64,000 nucleotides of DNA from a virus. Positions 15,668-24,266 of the stretch are shown piece after piece (within the stretch, counting starts at the first letter, position 1; every line of letters starts with the position of its first letter). Location: IMG/VR virus record IMGVR_UViG_3300043411_001118, positions 39,808-103,807 of that record. The stretch is one strand, 5' to 3'. The notes below the pieces were generated by a model. The model did no database searches and was not told the DNA's origin. It saw only the letters and a list, made by a program, of their open reading frames with translations. The translations under genes were made by a program, and so were the position numbers.

Positions 15668-16068
15668 GTCTTTCCTAAAGTCTCTGCTACTTTTAAATCA
15701 ACCGATATATCCTTTGATACAATATTTTCACCATTAATTAGTGGAATTGTATCTGGCATCAGAGAAAGATAAATCAAAAACGTCTTGAGTGTTGAATAGT
15801 GTTTCTTATCTATTCGAAAAAACAAAATCCTCGTTGCAGCCTCGACCCCAAAAATATTGTATAGCACAATAATATGATTTAAAATCAATCTACAGTGTTT
15901 CTCTGTAATGATCTTTCTCTGACGGTATTTAGAAAATAACCGTTTGATATACTTGATCGTCTTTAGATCTTCTTGAAAATCTTCAATGGATAAGCACTGA
16001 GGATTTTGATAATGCCTCATGCAATATTGAGTAAAATTTTCTTCTAAGAGTGGTTCGCAAAATAGCAT
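15664..16068 (-). CDS. Conserved phage protein of unknown function, 134 aa
   Basis: I use the ATG at 16066-16068; a TTG three codons earlier is also possible. The middle shows LILNHIIVLYNIFGVEAATRILFFRIDKKHYSTLK, a pattern I have seen in small proteins of many T4-like phages. Function unknown; coupled to the next gene by an ATGA overlap. Confidence 0.6.
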   Translation of the reverse strand: MLFCEPLLEENFTQYCMRHYQNPQCLSIEDFQEDLKTIKYIKRLFSKYRQRKIITEKHCRLILNHIIVLYNIFGVEAATRILFFRIDKKHYSTLKTFLIYLSLMPDTIPLINGENIVSKDISVDLKVAETLGKT

Positions 16069-16104
16069 ATTACCCAAGTATATAGGGCCATTATGCTATT
16101 TCAT

Positions 16105-17343
16105 TTATGCGATTACTCTTGTTCCTGCTGCTGCTCCAACCGGGGCTGAAATGGTTTTTGTTGCTGCTGTTGCCGCTGTACCACCAGCAAATGTAGCTGC
16201 ACCAAACGATCCATTCGTTAATGTCTCTGTTGATGCAAGAGAGTTTCCACCAGTTCCAGCCGTCTTCGCCGAGAAAACTGCATCCAGTGAATTTTGATCA
16301 GCATCAAGTGCTGACACCGCCGCATGAATCGTCATTGACGTTGCGTAATTTGTTCCAGCTACTCCAGTCAAGTTAACAGCCGCAATCAAATTCGCTAACG
16401 ACTCAGCCGCACTCGATCCAATTTTTACGTTTCCATCAACATCAGTAAGTGTTGTTTGGAATGTATATGTTCTTGAACCAAGAACAACTGTCTCTGTATT
16501 GAGTGGTTGTCCAGTCAGTGTAAGAGTAGCAACCGCCGCAACTGCTCTGTTGCTTTCGACAATTGTTCCACCGAGAGTTTGTGCGCCAATAGAGAGTGTT
16601 CCACTATTAGTAACACCACCAGTGAATGTCGCTCCGGGAAACGATCCATTCGTTAATGTCTCTGTTGATGCAAGAGAGTTTCCACCAGTTCCAGCCGTGA
16701 GTGCTGTGAAAACTGCTGTGTCTCCAACGCCCATAGCCGCGCTTACTGTAGCATGTGCAGTAGTAGCCGCCGCATATCCTGTTCCAGAACCAGCGCCAAG
16801 CATAACAGCCGCAACTAAATTTACTAAAGATGCGTTTGCACTAGCTCCAATAAAAACGTTTCCGTCCACATTTGTTAATACAGTTTGGAACGTGTAAGTT
16901 CTTGCACCGATTGTGACGGTTTCTGTGTCTAGTGGTTGACCGACTAGTGTGAGTGTTCTCGATGCTGCAACCGACGATGGTACTAGTTGGTTTGTTGAAT
17001 TGTCGCTTTGCTTATTATAAACAACTTCCGACACACCAGACTGAGCCGCCGCATAAAGTGTGATGTCTCCACCACCTTGAGTCGATGAAACAACAATGGT
17101 CGAACCAGCCGTAACATCAACTGGTTGACTAAATCGAGTTTTAACCGATAATGCCGCGCCCTGAGTTAAAGATGCTGCAACGAAATATACCTCAGCCGCC
17201 GCACTTGCTCCAGCTTTGCTCGATCCTCTTGGAATGGCAACGTAAACTTCACCAGTCGTAACACCCTCCCATCCACGATGAGTTAATACGCAATCTTCGC
17301 TTGTCACCCATGAAGGTGCAGATGTTAAGGACCAACGTGCCAT
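16105..17343 (-). CDS. Virion protein with two near-identical repeat domains
   Basis: Ala/Gly/Thr-rich 412-aa protein. A domain of about 145 residues occurs twice: it starts TLTLVGQPLDTETV, continues RTYTFQT and ends AGTGGNSLASTETLTNG. Such domains are frequent in phage decoration and tail appendage proteins. The N-terminal 110 residues (RWSLTSAPSWVTSEDCVL) differ and may anchor the protein. A late-type promoter lies 38 bases upstream, supporting a virion role. The repeats include a perfect 60-base DNA repeat. Confidence 0.65.
   Translation of the reverse strand: MARWSLTSAPSWVTSEDCVLTHRGWEGVTTGEVYVAIPRGSSKAGASAAAEVYFVAASLTQGAALSVKTRFSQPVDVTAGSTIVVSSTQGGGDITLYAAAQSGVSEVVYNKQSDNSTNQLVPSSVAASRTLTLVGQPLDTETVTIGARTYTFQTVLTNVDGNVFIGASANASLVNLVAAVMLGAGSGTGYAAATTAHATVSAAMGVGDTAVFTALTAGTGGNSLASTETLTNGSFPGATFTGGVTNSGTLSIGAQTLGGTIVESNRAVAAVATLTLTGQPLNTETVVLGSRTYTFQTTLTDVDGNVKIGSSAAESLANLIAAVNLTGVAGTNYATSMTIHAAVSALDADQNSLDAVFSAKTAGTGGNSLASTETLTNGSFGAATFAGGTAATAATKTISAPVGAAAGTRVIA
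16204..16263. repeat. 60-base direct repeat, copy 1
   Basis: Identical over 60 bases to 16639-16698 (period 435 bases, 145 codons), inside the duplicated domain of the virion protein. Perfect identity suggests recent duplication or gene conversion. Confidence 0.95.
16639..16698. repeat. 60-base direct repeat, copy 2
   Basis: Second copy of the repeat at 16204-16263; in-frame recombination between the two would delete or add exactly one domain. Confidence 0.95.
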
Positions 17344-17380
17344 TCGATTTCTCCTAGAATTGAAATATCTTTCTAAGTGG

Positions 17381-17388
17381 TTATTTAG
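17381..17388 (-). promoter_or_regulatory. Late-type promoter CTAAATAA before the repeat-built virion protein
   Basis: CTAAATAA on the minus strand 38 bases before the ATG, the same word found before gp23, gp22 and gp18; a variant of the T4 late -10 TATAAATA read by gp55. Confidence 0.55.
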
Positions 17389-17400
17389 CAGATTGAGGAA

Positions 17401-18159
17401 TTATTGAATGGAGCTAATTAGCTTTCTGGCACTAACAATTTCAAAAAAGGTTCTACCTATGATAGAATTCAACTTATCCAGTCTGAACAGGGTATCTCCC
17501 CAGATTGGTCTATAATGTAGACAGTTCTCCGATGGAACAGCTAACAATTGACCTGTCGTTCTCATCGTCCCTCGACCATCTCCCATCCGTAAGGGAGAAT
17601 CGTCCTGGTCCAATTGCATCAATACGTCCATCAATTCGATTGGAGTCTTACTCATCGACATCGATATTTCTGGAATTTTTATATCATCTCGATTAGAAAT
17701 GACTGTTGACGATGACCTTGATAACTCTTTAACAGCCGATGAATATACACCATCTATATTACTGCCATCTAACACAAATGCTTTCTCGGAATTCATCACC
17801 AAAACATTTCCTGTGATCTCTTGTTCCTTTAAAATCTCAATTGACTCTTCTGGAGTTGATGCATATAAAGCTTTTCTGACTCTCAGACCCTCCGGTGAAT
17901 TGTATTTTCTTTCTTCTCGATTCGCCCGTCTAATATCGGATATCTCATTTTCGATATCGATTCTTGGACAAACCAAAACAACTAAACCGTGTTCGTTTAA
18001 TCCTTCGGAGAATCGACTGACCTCATCCCAAAGGAACAAACGTTCGATATCATTTCGAAAACTCTTTCTGATTCTGATCCTTGGCTTATAATTACAGTCT
18101 CGATTCTTCGCCGCGACAAATCCAACACCATTAAAATATTTGCAAACTATAGTTGACAT
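17401..18159 (-). CDS. Ntn-hydrolase-like protein (acyltransferase/C45-like)
   Basis: Begins MSTIVCKYFNGVGFVAAKNRDCNY and continues with WDEVSRFSEGLNEHGLVVL, GNVLVMNSEKAFVLDG and TVISNRDD. This order resembles the N-terminal-nucleophile fold of C45/TANGO2-like proteins that occur in some aquatic T4-like phages. If so C6 may be the nucleophile after trimming. Substrate unknown. It shares one base with the neighbouring HExxH gene (TAATG-type overlap), so it belongs to that operon. Confidence 0.5.
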   Translation of the reverse strand: MSTIVCKYFNGVGFVAAKNRDCNYKPRIRIRKSFRNDIERLFLWDEVSRFSEGLNEHGLVVLVCPRIDIENEISDIRRANREERKYNSPEGLRVRKALYASTPEESIEILKEQEITGNVLVMNSEKAFVLDGSNIDGVYSSAVKELSRSSSTVISNRDDIKIPEISMSMSKTPIELMDVLMQLDQDDSPLRMGDGRGTMRTTGQLLAVPSENCLHYRPIWGDTLFRLDKLNSIIGRTFFEIVSARKLISSIQ

Positions 18160-18935
18160 TATCCAAACCTTTTCTGATAAGCATTAAAAAGCGAGAACTG
18201 TTTTTTCACCATAGATGCCCAAGATTTTGCTCGATTTTGGAGTGAGTGATCTCCCTCGATGAAAGTTGCGTAATATGCATTAATCAAATATGAAACGACA
18301 TCTGCTGAGTATGTGTCATCGGGAAGATTGTATTTTTTAATCGCCGCCTGTGATACATCCCAATATGCATTTATCCGCTTATCAATGTCATCAGGAAGAA
18401 TGAGTCGCGGAACATCATCCACCAAATAATCGATAAACCCATAAAATTTAGTAACTGGAACACCACTAAATTTCAGAACTATCCCCTGTACCCACGGCTG
18501 AAATTCTATGTCTTGAAAAATATATTTAGCACCATCCAACCCACGTCCACCTGTCTCATAATTAAGAGTTTTCCAAGGCGTTAGTTTTTGTCTGGAGTGT
18601 ATGAATTCGTGGATAAATGTTGATAGTAGGGTTTGTGCAGTTCTGGGCTTATTCCATATCGAATCGTGAACCGTAGGAACTCCCAAATAAATTTCATCTG
18701 GTGTCCTGAATTCTCCGTTAATTGATCCCGATATACGAAACACAACCTCCATTTGCGGCCCAAATTGTTTCGTTTCGTTTGAAAGTTGATCGGCCATTGA
18801 TACCAGATCAACATTACCCTTCGCCCCCATGTCACGAATATTTTTTGAAATAATTTCTTTGGACGATTGATAGAGTTTGTAAAACTTATCAATGAACGAT
18901 TCATTCAGAAACGATTTAAAGGAACGCCCTGACAT
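18159..18935 (-). CDS. HExxH metallopeptidase-like protein with capsid-targeting-like N-terminus (paralogue A)
   Basis: The central TFIHEFIHSRQ gives a zincin HExxH with a candidate third ligand in the conserved YIFQDIEFQPWVQG (Glu). The N-terminus, MSGRSFKSFLNE then SF, resembles the T4 internal-protein targeting peptide MKTYQEFIAE, with LNE fitting the gp21 cleavage rule (L/I)xE. It is a diverged tandem copy of the next gene, sharing the HEFIHSRQ, FQPWxQG and final RFG segments. A packaged, injected protease is inferred, not shown. Confidence 0.6.
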   Translation of the reverse strand: MSGRSFKSFLNESFIDKFYKLYQSSKEIISKNIRDMGAKGNVDLVSMADQLSNETKQFGPQMEVVFRISGSINGEFRTPDEIYLGVPTVHDSIWNKPRTAQTLLSTFIHEFIHSRQKLTPWKTLNYETGGRGLDGAKYIFQDIEFQPWVQGIVLKFSGVPVTKFYGFIDYLVDDVPRLILPDDIDKRINAYWDVSQAAIKKYNLPDDTYSADVVSYLINAYYATFIEGDHSLQNRAKSWASMVKKQFSLFNAYQKRFG

Positions 18936-19729
18936 TATCCAAACCTTCTTCGATATATCTGAAACAATTTAAATTCTTTTTTAATAACCTTGATCCAAGA
19001 CGTTGCTCGACTTTTTAACTCATCATTACCAATTTGGAATGTCGTATTATATACATCTATTAAATTCGAAACTGCGTTTGTTGTTGATGGATCTTTAGGA
19101 ATATTAAATTTTTGTAAGATTTTTGAAGTAGCGACAACAATTTCAAATTGTCGTTGACTATCTGGACCCAAAAAAGAAAATTTCATTTCTGGAACTTCGG
19201 TTATTAGTGAATCGACAAACGCATTAAAATTTCCTTCGGGAACATCTATAAATCTTAAAATGGTTCCCTGTATCCACGGTTGAAATTCCAAATCTTGGAA
19301 CATATATTTGGCTTGTTTTAGTGAAGATCTGCCACGTTGAATATAGGATGATTTAAAATATTCCGCTGAAATTTCTTGCCGAGAATGAATGAACTCATGA
19401 ATTATGGTCGAAATCAATTTGGTTATTATATGTTCTTTTCTCCAAACAGGATCAACAAACATCGGAACATATAAATTTATTTTTTTATCGTCTGAAAAGT
19501 ATACTCCGGAGATTGAGATGTTATTTTTTCTATTTTGTATAAACTCAATTTCAATCTTATCTCCAAACCTAGAAAATTCCAAAGAAATTTTCCTCTCAAT
19601 TTTAGGAATGGCATCAGAAATTTTGTTGTTTGCTACTAGCTCATCATTCAAAATTTTTGTGATATTCTGGTAAACAGTATAGAACTTGTCCACGAACGAT
19701 TCATTTAGGAATGTCTTGAATGTTCGCAC
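18935..19729 (-). CDS. HExxH metallopeptidase-like protein with capsid-targeting-like N-terminus (paralogue B)
   Basis: Begins MRTFKTFLNE then SFVDKFYTVYQ, closely parallel to paralogue A, and contains TIIHEFIHSRQ, then AKYMFQDLEFQPWIQG and a C-terminal YRRRFG. Both proteins are about 260 aa and were clearly made by tandem duplication followed by divergence. The first ten residues match the T4 capsid-targeting pattern (basic, aromatic, ending LNE). Stop and next start overlap by one base, so both copies are translated from one message. Confidence 0.62.
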   Translation of the reverse strand: MRTFKTFLNESFVDKFYTVYQNITKILNDELVANNKISDAIPKIERKISLEFSRFGDKIEIEFIQNRKNNISISGVYFSDDKKINLYVPMFVDPVWRKEHIITKLISTIIHEFIHSRQEISAEYFKSSYIQRGRSSLKQAKYMFQDLEFQPWIQGTILRFIDVPEGNFNAFVDSLITEVPEMKFSFLGPDSQRQFEIVVATSKILQKFNIPKDPSTTNAVSNLIDVYNTTFQIGNDELKSRATSWIKVIKKEFKLFQIYRRRFG

Positions 19730-19737
19730 TGGACCAC

Positions 19738-20955
19738 TTATTTAAAATCTAATTTTTCGAACGCCTCATCGATTGACTCTTTTTTTAAGTCATCGGATTT
19801 TTTCTGAACATCTTTCTCTCGACGATCCGCTTCACGCTCTTGTTGTTTTTTCTTGAAGTCTTTCTCTCGCGCCTTTTCTAAATCGTAGGCTTGCTTATCC
19901 TTAATTCGATCAAGATCGTCTGTTTGTTTTTCTTTTGTTTTCTGAGCCTCTGTCTTATCGAGATCTGAACCTTCCTCTTGGATGTCTACAATATACTGAG
20001 TTGCTAAAAACTTAGTAGCACCCACTCGATCTCCATTAAACAAAACTTTTGGTGCTAATAGTGGTTGGTGCATATTTCCGGATTTAGTAATGATATACCG
20101 ACCATTTTCTTTACGAACAAAAATAGTTCCATTGACCGTATCTGCAACAGCAATTTCTTCATCACGATCAAGTATTTTAATATCTTCTTTTGCCGTTCTC
20201 AATCGAAGACCATCTATTTCTGATGGTGACAGACTGCCAGACTCGTACATAGATTTTTTGTTTTTAGGATCGTCTGGATCTGATCCATAAATTTTATCTG
20301 GATCTAGTTTGTATTTCTTTATTTCTTTATCAATACCAGCTTTAATTTGTTTTGCTAATGTTACGTTTCCGTGTTTTCTGGTTATTTTATAGTCAGAAAC
20401 CCAATGAGCTAAACCCTTTAATACACCATCAGGAACCGACTCATAAAGATTTCCTTCAATATAATTCTTTGCTAAGAAGCTTTTAGCCCCGCCCCTATCG
20501 CCATGAAACACCACTTGTTTTGGTTTATCTTTTGATTGAGTCGTAATGCGATACTGTCCATTAAAAATACTGATGCCCAGTGGTCCAATTTCCGTATCAA
20601 AAACCTGTGCATGTGGAGATTTGTTACGATTCTTTTGAAACTGGTTATCTGCAACTTGAAGATCTCGTTCGGCCTGATCTTGTCGGAGTTTTTCTGAAGA
20701 CTCTGTTATGGTGTCTTTCCCCTTGATCATATCAGTCAATTCTTTTTTGATTTTCTTAGCAACTTCCCCGCGCCATGAGGATGCATTGGAAAGAAATCCC
20801 GCAAGAATAGATGATGCACTGTCCATAATATACTTGTCTGACATCGAGTGAAGATCATACATAGCCTCAAGATATGGCTTAGCTGCAAAATTTACTGGCT
20901 TCCAGTTGGCTTTGATCTCATATGCGATTGTTGAAATTGGACGATTTTTTGCCAC
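19738..20955 (-). CDS. Conserved phage protein with an internal domain duplication and charged tail
   Basis: The N-terminus (NRPISTIAYEIKANWKPVNF, then FLSNASSWRGEVAKKIKKEL) resembles a conserved protein of T4-like aquatic phages. Two internal copies of a beta domain follow: GQYRITTQS and later FHGDRGGAKSFLAKNYI, versus GRYIITKSG and later FNGDRVGATKFLATQYI. The last 80 residues are a highly charged helix (KKKQQEREADRREKD). Possibly virion-associated; no function assigned. Confidence 0.6.
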   Translation of the reverse strand: MAKNRPISTIAYEIKANWKPVNFAAKPYLEAMYDLHSMSDKYIMDSASSILAGFLSNASSWRGEVAKKIKKELTDMIKGKDTITESSEKLRQDQAERDLQVADNQFQKNRNKSPHAQVFDTEIGPLGISIFNGQYRITTQSKDKPKQVVFHGDRGGAKSFLAKNYIEGNLYESVPDGVLKGLAHWVSDYKITRKHGNVTLAKQIKAGIDKEIKKYKLDPDKIYGSDPDDPKNKKSMYESGSLSPSEIDGLRLRTAKEDIKILDRDEEIAVADTVNGTIFVRKENGRYIITKSGNMHQPLLAPKVLFNGDRVGATKFLATQYIVDIQEEGSDLDKTEAQKTKEKQTDDLDRIKDKQAYDLEKAREKDFKKKQQEREADRREKDVQKKSDDLKKESIDEAFEKLDFK

Positions 20956-21207
20956 TTAATTGATCTCCTGCTGTGCTTTGATAATTGAACTAAGGAGTGT
21001 TGCTAAGACACCCTTTTTAAGAACCGTTTCGATATCCTTAAACTCATCTTTGGAAGCCAATTTTTCTAGCTCTCTAAGAGTTTCTACAATCTCTTTTTTA
21101 GCTCGACTCATAGAGACTGTTCCATATCCACTAACATGAATTTGTGGATCGATATCTTCACAAAGATTTTTTAAAGTTTTCACTGAATCTCTTCCCAGTC
21201 TTCCCAT
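20956..21207 (-). CDS. Hypothetical protein, 83 aa
   Basis: Helical protein (IVETLRELEKLASKDEF). The ATG at 21207 lies 28 bases inside the upstream gene; a GTG 7 codons later is an alternative start that would nearly remove the overlap. No family recognised. Confidence 0.5.
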   Translation of the reverse strand: MGRLGRDSVKTLKNLCEDIDPQIHVSGYGTVSMSRAKKEIVETLRELEKLASKDEFKDIETVLKKGVLATLLSSIIKAQQEIN

Positions 21208-21422
21208 TTCAACAGATCAATTTCTGCTGTCATGGTAAACTCTATATTCTTAAACCCTATTTCCTCAAGATCCTTTCTCAAGTCCTTAAGTATTTGGTTA
21301 TACTTCCGTTCTCGAATACTGAGTTTTCGGTCTAACTTATTTATTTCTTTTGACTTTAGAAGCTTTCGGCGATGACTTTTAGCCTTCTCAGTGTTTAACC
21401 TACGATATGGCTTTGGTCTCAT
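21180..21422 (-). CDS. Hypothetical basic protein, 80 aa
   Basis: Very basic N-terminal half (MRPKPYRRLNTEKAKSHRRK) followed by an acidic end (DLLKWEDWEEIQ). ATG start after a 63-base gap that separates it from the Dam gene. No family recognised; nucleic-acid binding is possible from charge alone. Confidence 0.5.
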   Translation of the reverse strand: MRPKPYRRLNTEKAKSHRRKLLKSKEINKLDRKLSIRERKYNQILKDLRKDLEEIGFKNIEFTMTAEIDLLKWEDWEEIQ

Positions 21423-21485
21423 AACGGTATTTAATACAGAACAACCACATTTTACTGTATAGGAAACTATACACTTTCAGGAAAA

Positions 21486-22340
21486 TTAATAGTTCCTAAT
21501 GAGTAATTCTGATACCTTGGAACTGTTTGTTGGAGCGCCCATGGCCTGAGTAGAAGAAATTTTTTCGATATTAAATTTCTTATATAACGTATGAACCTCT
21601 TCAACATCAGATTGAGATAGTAACCATTTGGAACCTACTCGATCCAATCTTGTTAATAGCGCGGCCAATATTTTGTGTTCATCTGGACCAAACGAATCTT
21701 TGGTGTAAGATGTAAAGGATTCCTTGATGACTGGATAGTATGGTGGATCTATATAAACGAAATCTGATTTCCTCGTTACGCTTTCGCGCACTACTTCTTT
21801 GTAGTCCCGCAAATTAACATCAGCATTTTGAAGTGCATCAGATGCAGCCAGCATTTTATCTTTGCAAACAAAATCAACATCGACTTTTTTATTCCAAGGT
21901 GTGTTATAAAATCCTGAAGAATTGACTCTCCATAGACCATTAAATCCAGTCCGGTTAAGTGCTGCAAATCTAGCAGCGCGTTTTTCTGAGGATAATTTTT
22001 TATAACTATCTTCCCTGTCTAATTGTTGTAAAATTTTAAATGTCGCTTCTGGATTTTCATTATAAATTTTTTGATTATTTTCTAATTCTTCGATCAACTC
22101 TTCCGGATTATTTTTTAAGACTCGAAAAAAATTAATCAACTCTGGATTAGTGTCACTGATAATAGACGATAACTTGGTTTGTGTATCAGATTGTTTACTT
22201 TGAATGGCAAAGAACACACTGGCCCCACCACAAAATGGCTCGAAGTACCTCTCAAATTTTTCTGGTAATCGAGACATTATCTGAGGAAGTAGTTTTCTCT
22301 TTCCACCAACCCATTTAATTGGAGAAATAATGTTTTTCAT
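21486..22340 (-). CDS. dam: DNA adenine methylase (Dam family)
   Basis: Motif X IKWVGGKRKLLP (8-19), motif I FEPFCGGASVFF (33-44), the Dam signature NRTGFNGLWRVN (129-140) and catalytic DPPYYP (198-203) mark an adenine-N6 methylase of the Dam/D12 class, which typically targets GATC. Length 284 aa is usual. Its ATG overlaps the stop of the gene upstream. Together with the plus-strand methylase at 3410 this phage carries two distinct adenine methylases. Confidence 0.9.
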   Translation of the reverse strand: MKNIISPIKWVGGKRKLLPQIMSRLPEKFERYFEPFCGGASVFFAIQSKQSDTQTKLSSIISDTNPELINFFRVLKNNPEELIEELENNQKIYNENPEATFKILQQLDREDSYKKLSSEKRAARFAALNRTGFNGLWRVNSSGFYNTPWNKKVDVDFVCKDKMLAASDALQNADVNLRDYKEVVRESVTRKSDFVYIDPPYYPVIKESFTSYTKDSFGPDEHKILAALLTRLDRVGSKWLLSQSDVEEVHTLYKKFNIEKISSTQAMGAPTNSSKVSELLIRNY

Positions 22341-22552
22341 TGATCACCCTCATCTACTGAATCATCCATTTCAGATAATTTTTCCATGATAAATTCCATC
22401 GTATACTGCATTCCCAATTTAAAAATATCTCCAACTAAATTATTTTTAGACGGTTCATCACCAAGCGCATTTCCTATCAGCAAATCTTTTTTATTGGATA
22501 ATTCATCCATCAATGACCAGATGGCTAATGTGCTAATGTTTTTATATTTCAC
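22337..22552 (-). CDS. Hypothetical protein, 71 aa
   Basis: Helical, with a hydrophobic middle (LVGDIFKLGMQYTMEFIMEKL) and acidic tail (DDSVDEGDQ). ATG 9 bases after the helicase stop; TGA overlaps the Dam start. No family recognised. Confidence 0.55.
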   Translation of the reverse strand: MKYKNISTLAIWSLMDELSNKKDLLIGNALGDEPSKNNLVGDIFKLGMQYTMEFIMEKLSEMDDSVDEGDQ

Positions 22553-22561
22553 AATTCCTCC

Positions 22562-23974
22562 CTAAAAAAATGGATCATCCTCTACTGTTTCTCTAACCTC
22601 TGCTCTGAGCCTCGTACCAGATTTTGTTTTGTCAAATGATGGTGTGTCATCCTTTTCTTTCTCTTTATTTTCTGGTTGATCTACATCATACAACGTCATT
22701 CGAGATCGGTCTACTCCAAGAGCAAATCTACGAACAGCCGAAACATCATTGTCCCGGAGCTTCATCACCTTAATGATATATTGGCCCATTGTTTCTAATT
22801 CTTCGGTTGTGATAATTCCGAACATTGTGTCTGTTACTTGAGGAAGTCCAAAGGACTCCGACACATCATCCAAATCCAAGTCTGGAGCATTCAATCCTCC
22901 ACGATTTGTTTGTGTTGCTGTAAAAACCGCTGTGTTTGTCTCGGAAGCCAGACCACGAATTTCACTTGCGATTGTTCGAACCGTCGAATACAGATCAGAG
23001 TTTTTTCCTAATTGCTCAATACTTCTCATTTCATTTAAGTAATCGATGACTATGATATCTGGAACAAATTTCTTTTTTAAAGCTAGCTCTGATACCAAAT
23101 GTTTAATGTGAAAAGCACTGATAGATTTTGCTGGATAGTCTTTAATAATCAAGCGTCCAGGAACGCGCCTTCTAACATCATTCATCTTTGAAATATATTC
23201 GGTGTGGTGCATGTTCTTAATTGTGTTTACTGGAACCGCGAACAAGTTAGCATCGATTCTTGATCGAACTTTATGTTCTGACATTTCAACCGAAACGTAG
23301 AGAACATTTTTTCCGTATGACACATATGAACTAGCGAAGTGACACAAAAATAATGACTTCCCTTTGTTTGGTGGTGCCATAAAAACATTCAGTGTTTTCC
23401 TGGTGAATCCTCCATCGGTGATTCGATTAAACATTTCCAAATTACATGCAAGCACATCTTCTTTATTTTGATAATTCAAATATGCTTGTTCGGATTCCTC
23501 GAAGTAATCGTGTCCAATTGATGGATCGAATGTTAGGGATAGTGCCTCCCGAAATAGTTCTGGAATCTTTCCCCTAGACAAATTCTTATTCTCTGATTCA
23601 CTCGCAATCTCTGCTGCCTGTAGTGTTGCATGTAAAAATGATTGATCTCGACACCATTTTTCTGCTCTATCGAGCATCCATTTAGGATCAATTTTTTTAG
23701 GATGTTCTAGAAATGGTACGTACTGCTTAATTTTTGCATAGTCATCCTCAGTCAATTCGGAACTTTCTGAGAAATTAATTAACACCATTTCGAGTGTTGG
23801 TGTTCCCTTATATTTTTGAATGAGTTTTGAGATGCATGTAAAAATTAATTTGTCTTGTCGTTCTTGAAAAAAATCTTCTTTTATGAATGGATACGCCGTG
23901 GAAATGAAACTGTCACTATGAAGTAACTGGTTTAAAATTAATATTTCAATTCGATCATCCGACATCGGAAACAT
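22562..23974 (-). CDS. 41: Replicative DNA helicase (gp41, DnaB/RecA fold)
   Basis: Hexameric 5'-3' fork helicase that pairs with primase gp61. Walker A APPNKGKS, then VLYVSVEMSEHKVRSRIDAN, Walker B IIVIDYLNEM and the glutamine motif TATQTNRGG align with T4 gp41 (470 versus 475 aa). The start is at ATG 23974, overlapping the upstream gene by 20 bases; an ATG three codons later is also possible. Directly downstream of uvsX and one small gene, so replication and recombination functions are co-expressed. Confidence 0.92.
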   Translation of the reverse strand: MFPMSDDRIEILILNQLLHSDSFISTAYPFIKEDFFQERQDKLIFTCISKLIQKYKGTPTLEMVLINFSESSELTEDDYAKIKQYVPFLEHPKKIDPKWMLDRAEKWCRDQSFLHATLQAAEIASESENKNLSRGKIPELFREALSLTFDPSIGHDYFEESEQAYLNYQNKEDVLACNLEMFNRITDGGFTRKTLNVFMAPPNKGKSLFLCHFASSYVSYGKNVLYVSVEMSEHKVRSRIDANLFAVPVNTIKNMHHTEYISKMNDVRRRVPGRLIIKDYPAKSISAFHIKHLVSELALKKKFVPDIIVIDYLNEMRSIEQLGKNSDLYSTVRTIASEIRGLASETNTAVFTATQTNRGGLNAPDLDLDDVSESFGLPQVTDTMFGIITTEELETMGQYIIKVMKLRDNDVSAVRRFALGVDRSRMTLYDVDQPENKEKEKDDTPSFDKTKSGTRLRAEVRETVEDDPFF

Positions 23975-24266
23975 CTATCATATTTAAAGTTTGGTGTTTA
24001 AGAATATCCAACACAACAGAATAAACTTGTTTTCGAATACTCAAAAGATCTAACTGCTTTGGGTTTTCAACAACTGTCATAGTAAAAGAAATTTCGAGTT
24101 CGTTTGTTAGACTTGCTCCGACATGAACGCCGTCTACATTTACTATGGTCCCGCGAAATCGTAAAGACGTTAATTGAATATAACTTTTGAACGGATTATC
24201 ACCAGCAACAAATTTATATCCAATAAGCCATTTACGAAACCATCGAAATATTCTTCGCTTTAGCAT
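23955..24266 (-). CDS. Hypothetical protein, 103 aa
   Basis: Basic aromatic N-terminus (MLKRRIFRWFRKWLIGYK), then a beta-rich core. It overlaps the end of uvsX by 35 bases and the start of gp41 by 20 bases, an unusually tight packing. The pattern of strands (RFRGTIVNVDGVHVGASL) suggests a small beta-barrel; no family recognised. Confidence 0.5.
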   Translation of the reverse strand: MLKRRIFRWFRKWLIGYKFVAGDNPFKSYIQLTSLRFRGTIVNVDGVHVGASLTNELEISFTMTVVENPKQLDLLSIRKQVYSVVLDILKHQTLNMIDVSDVG

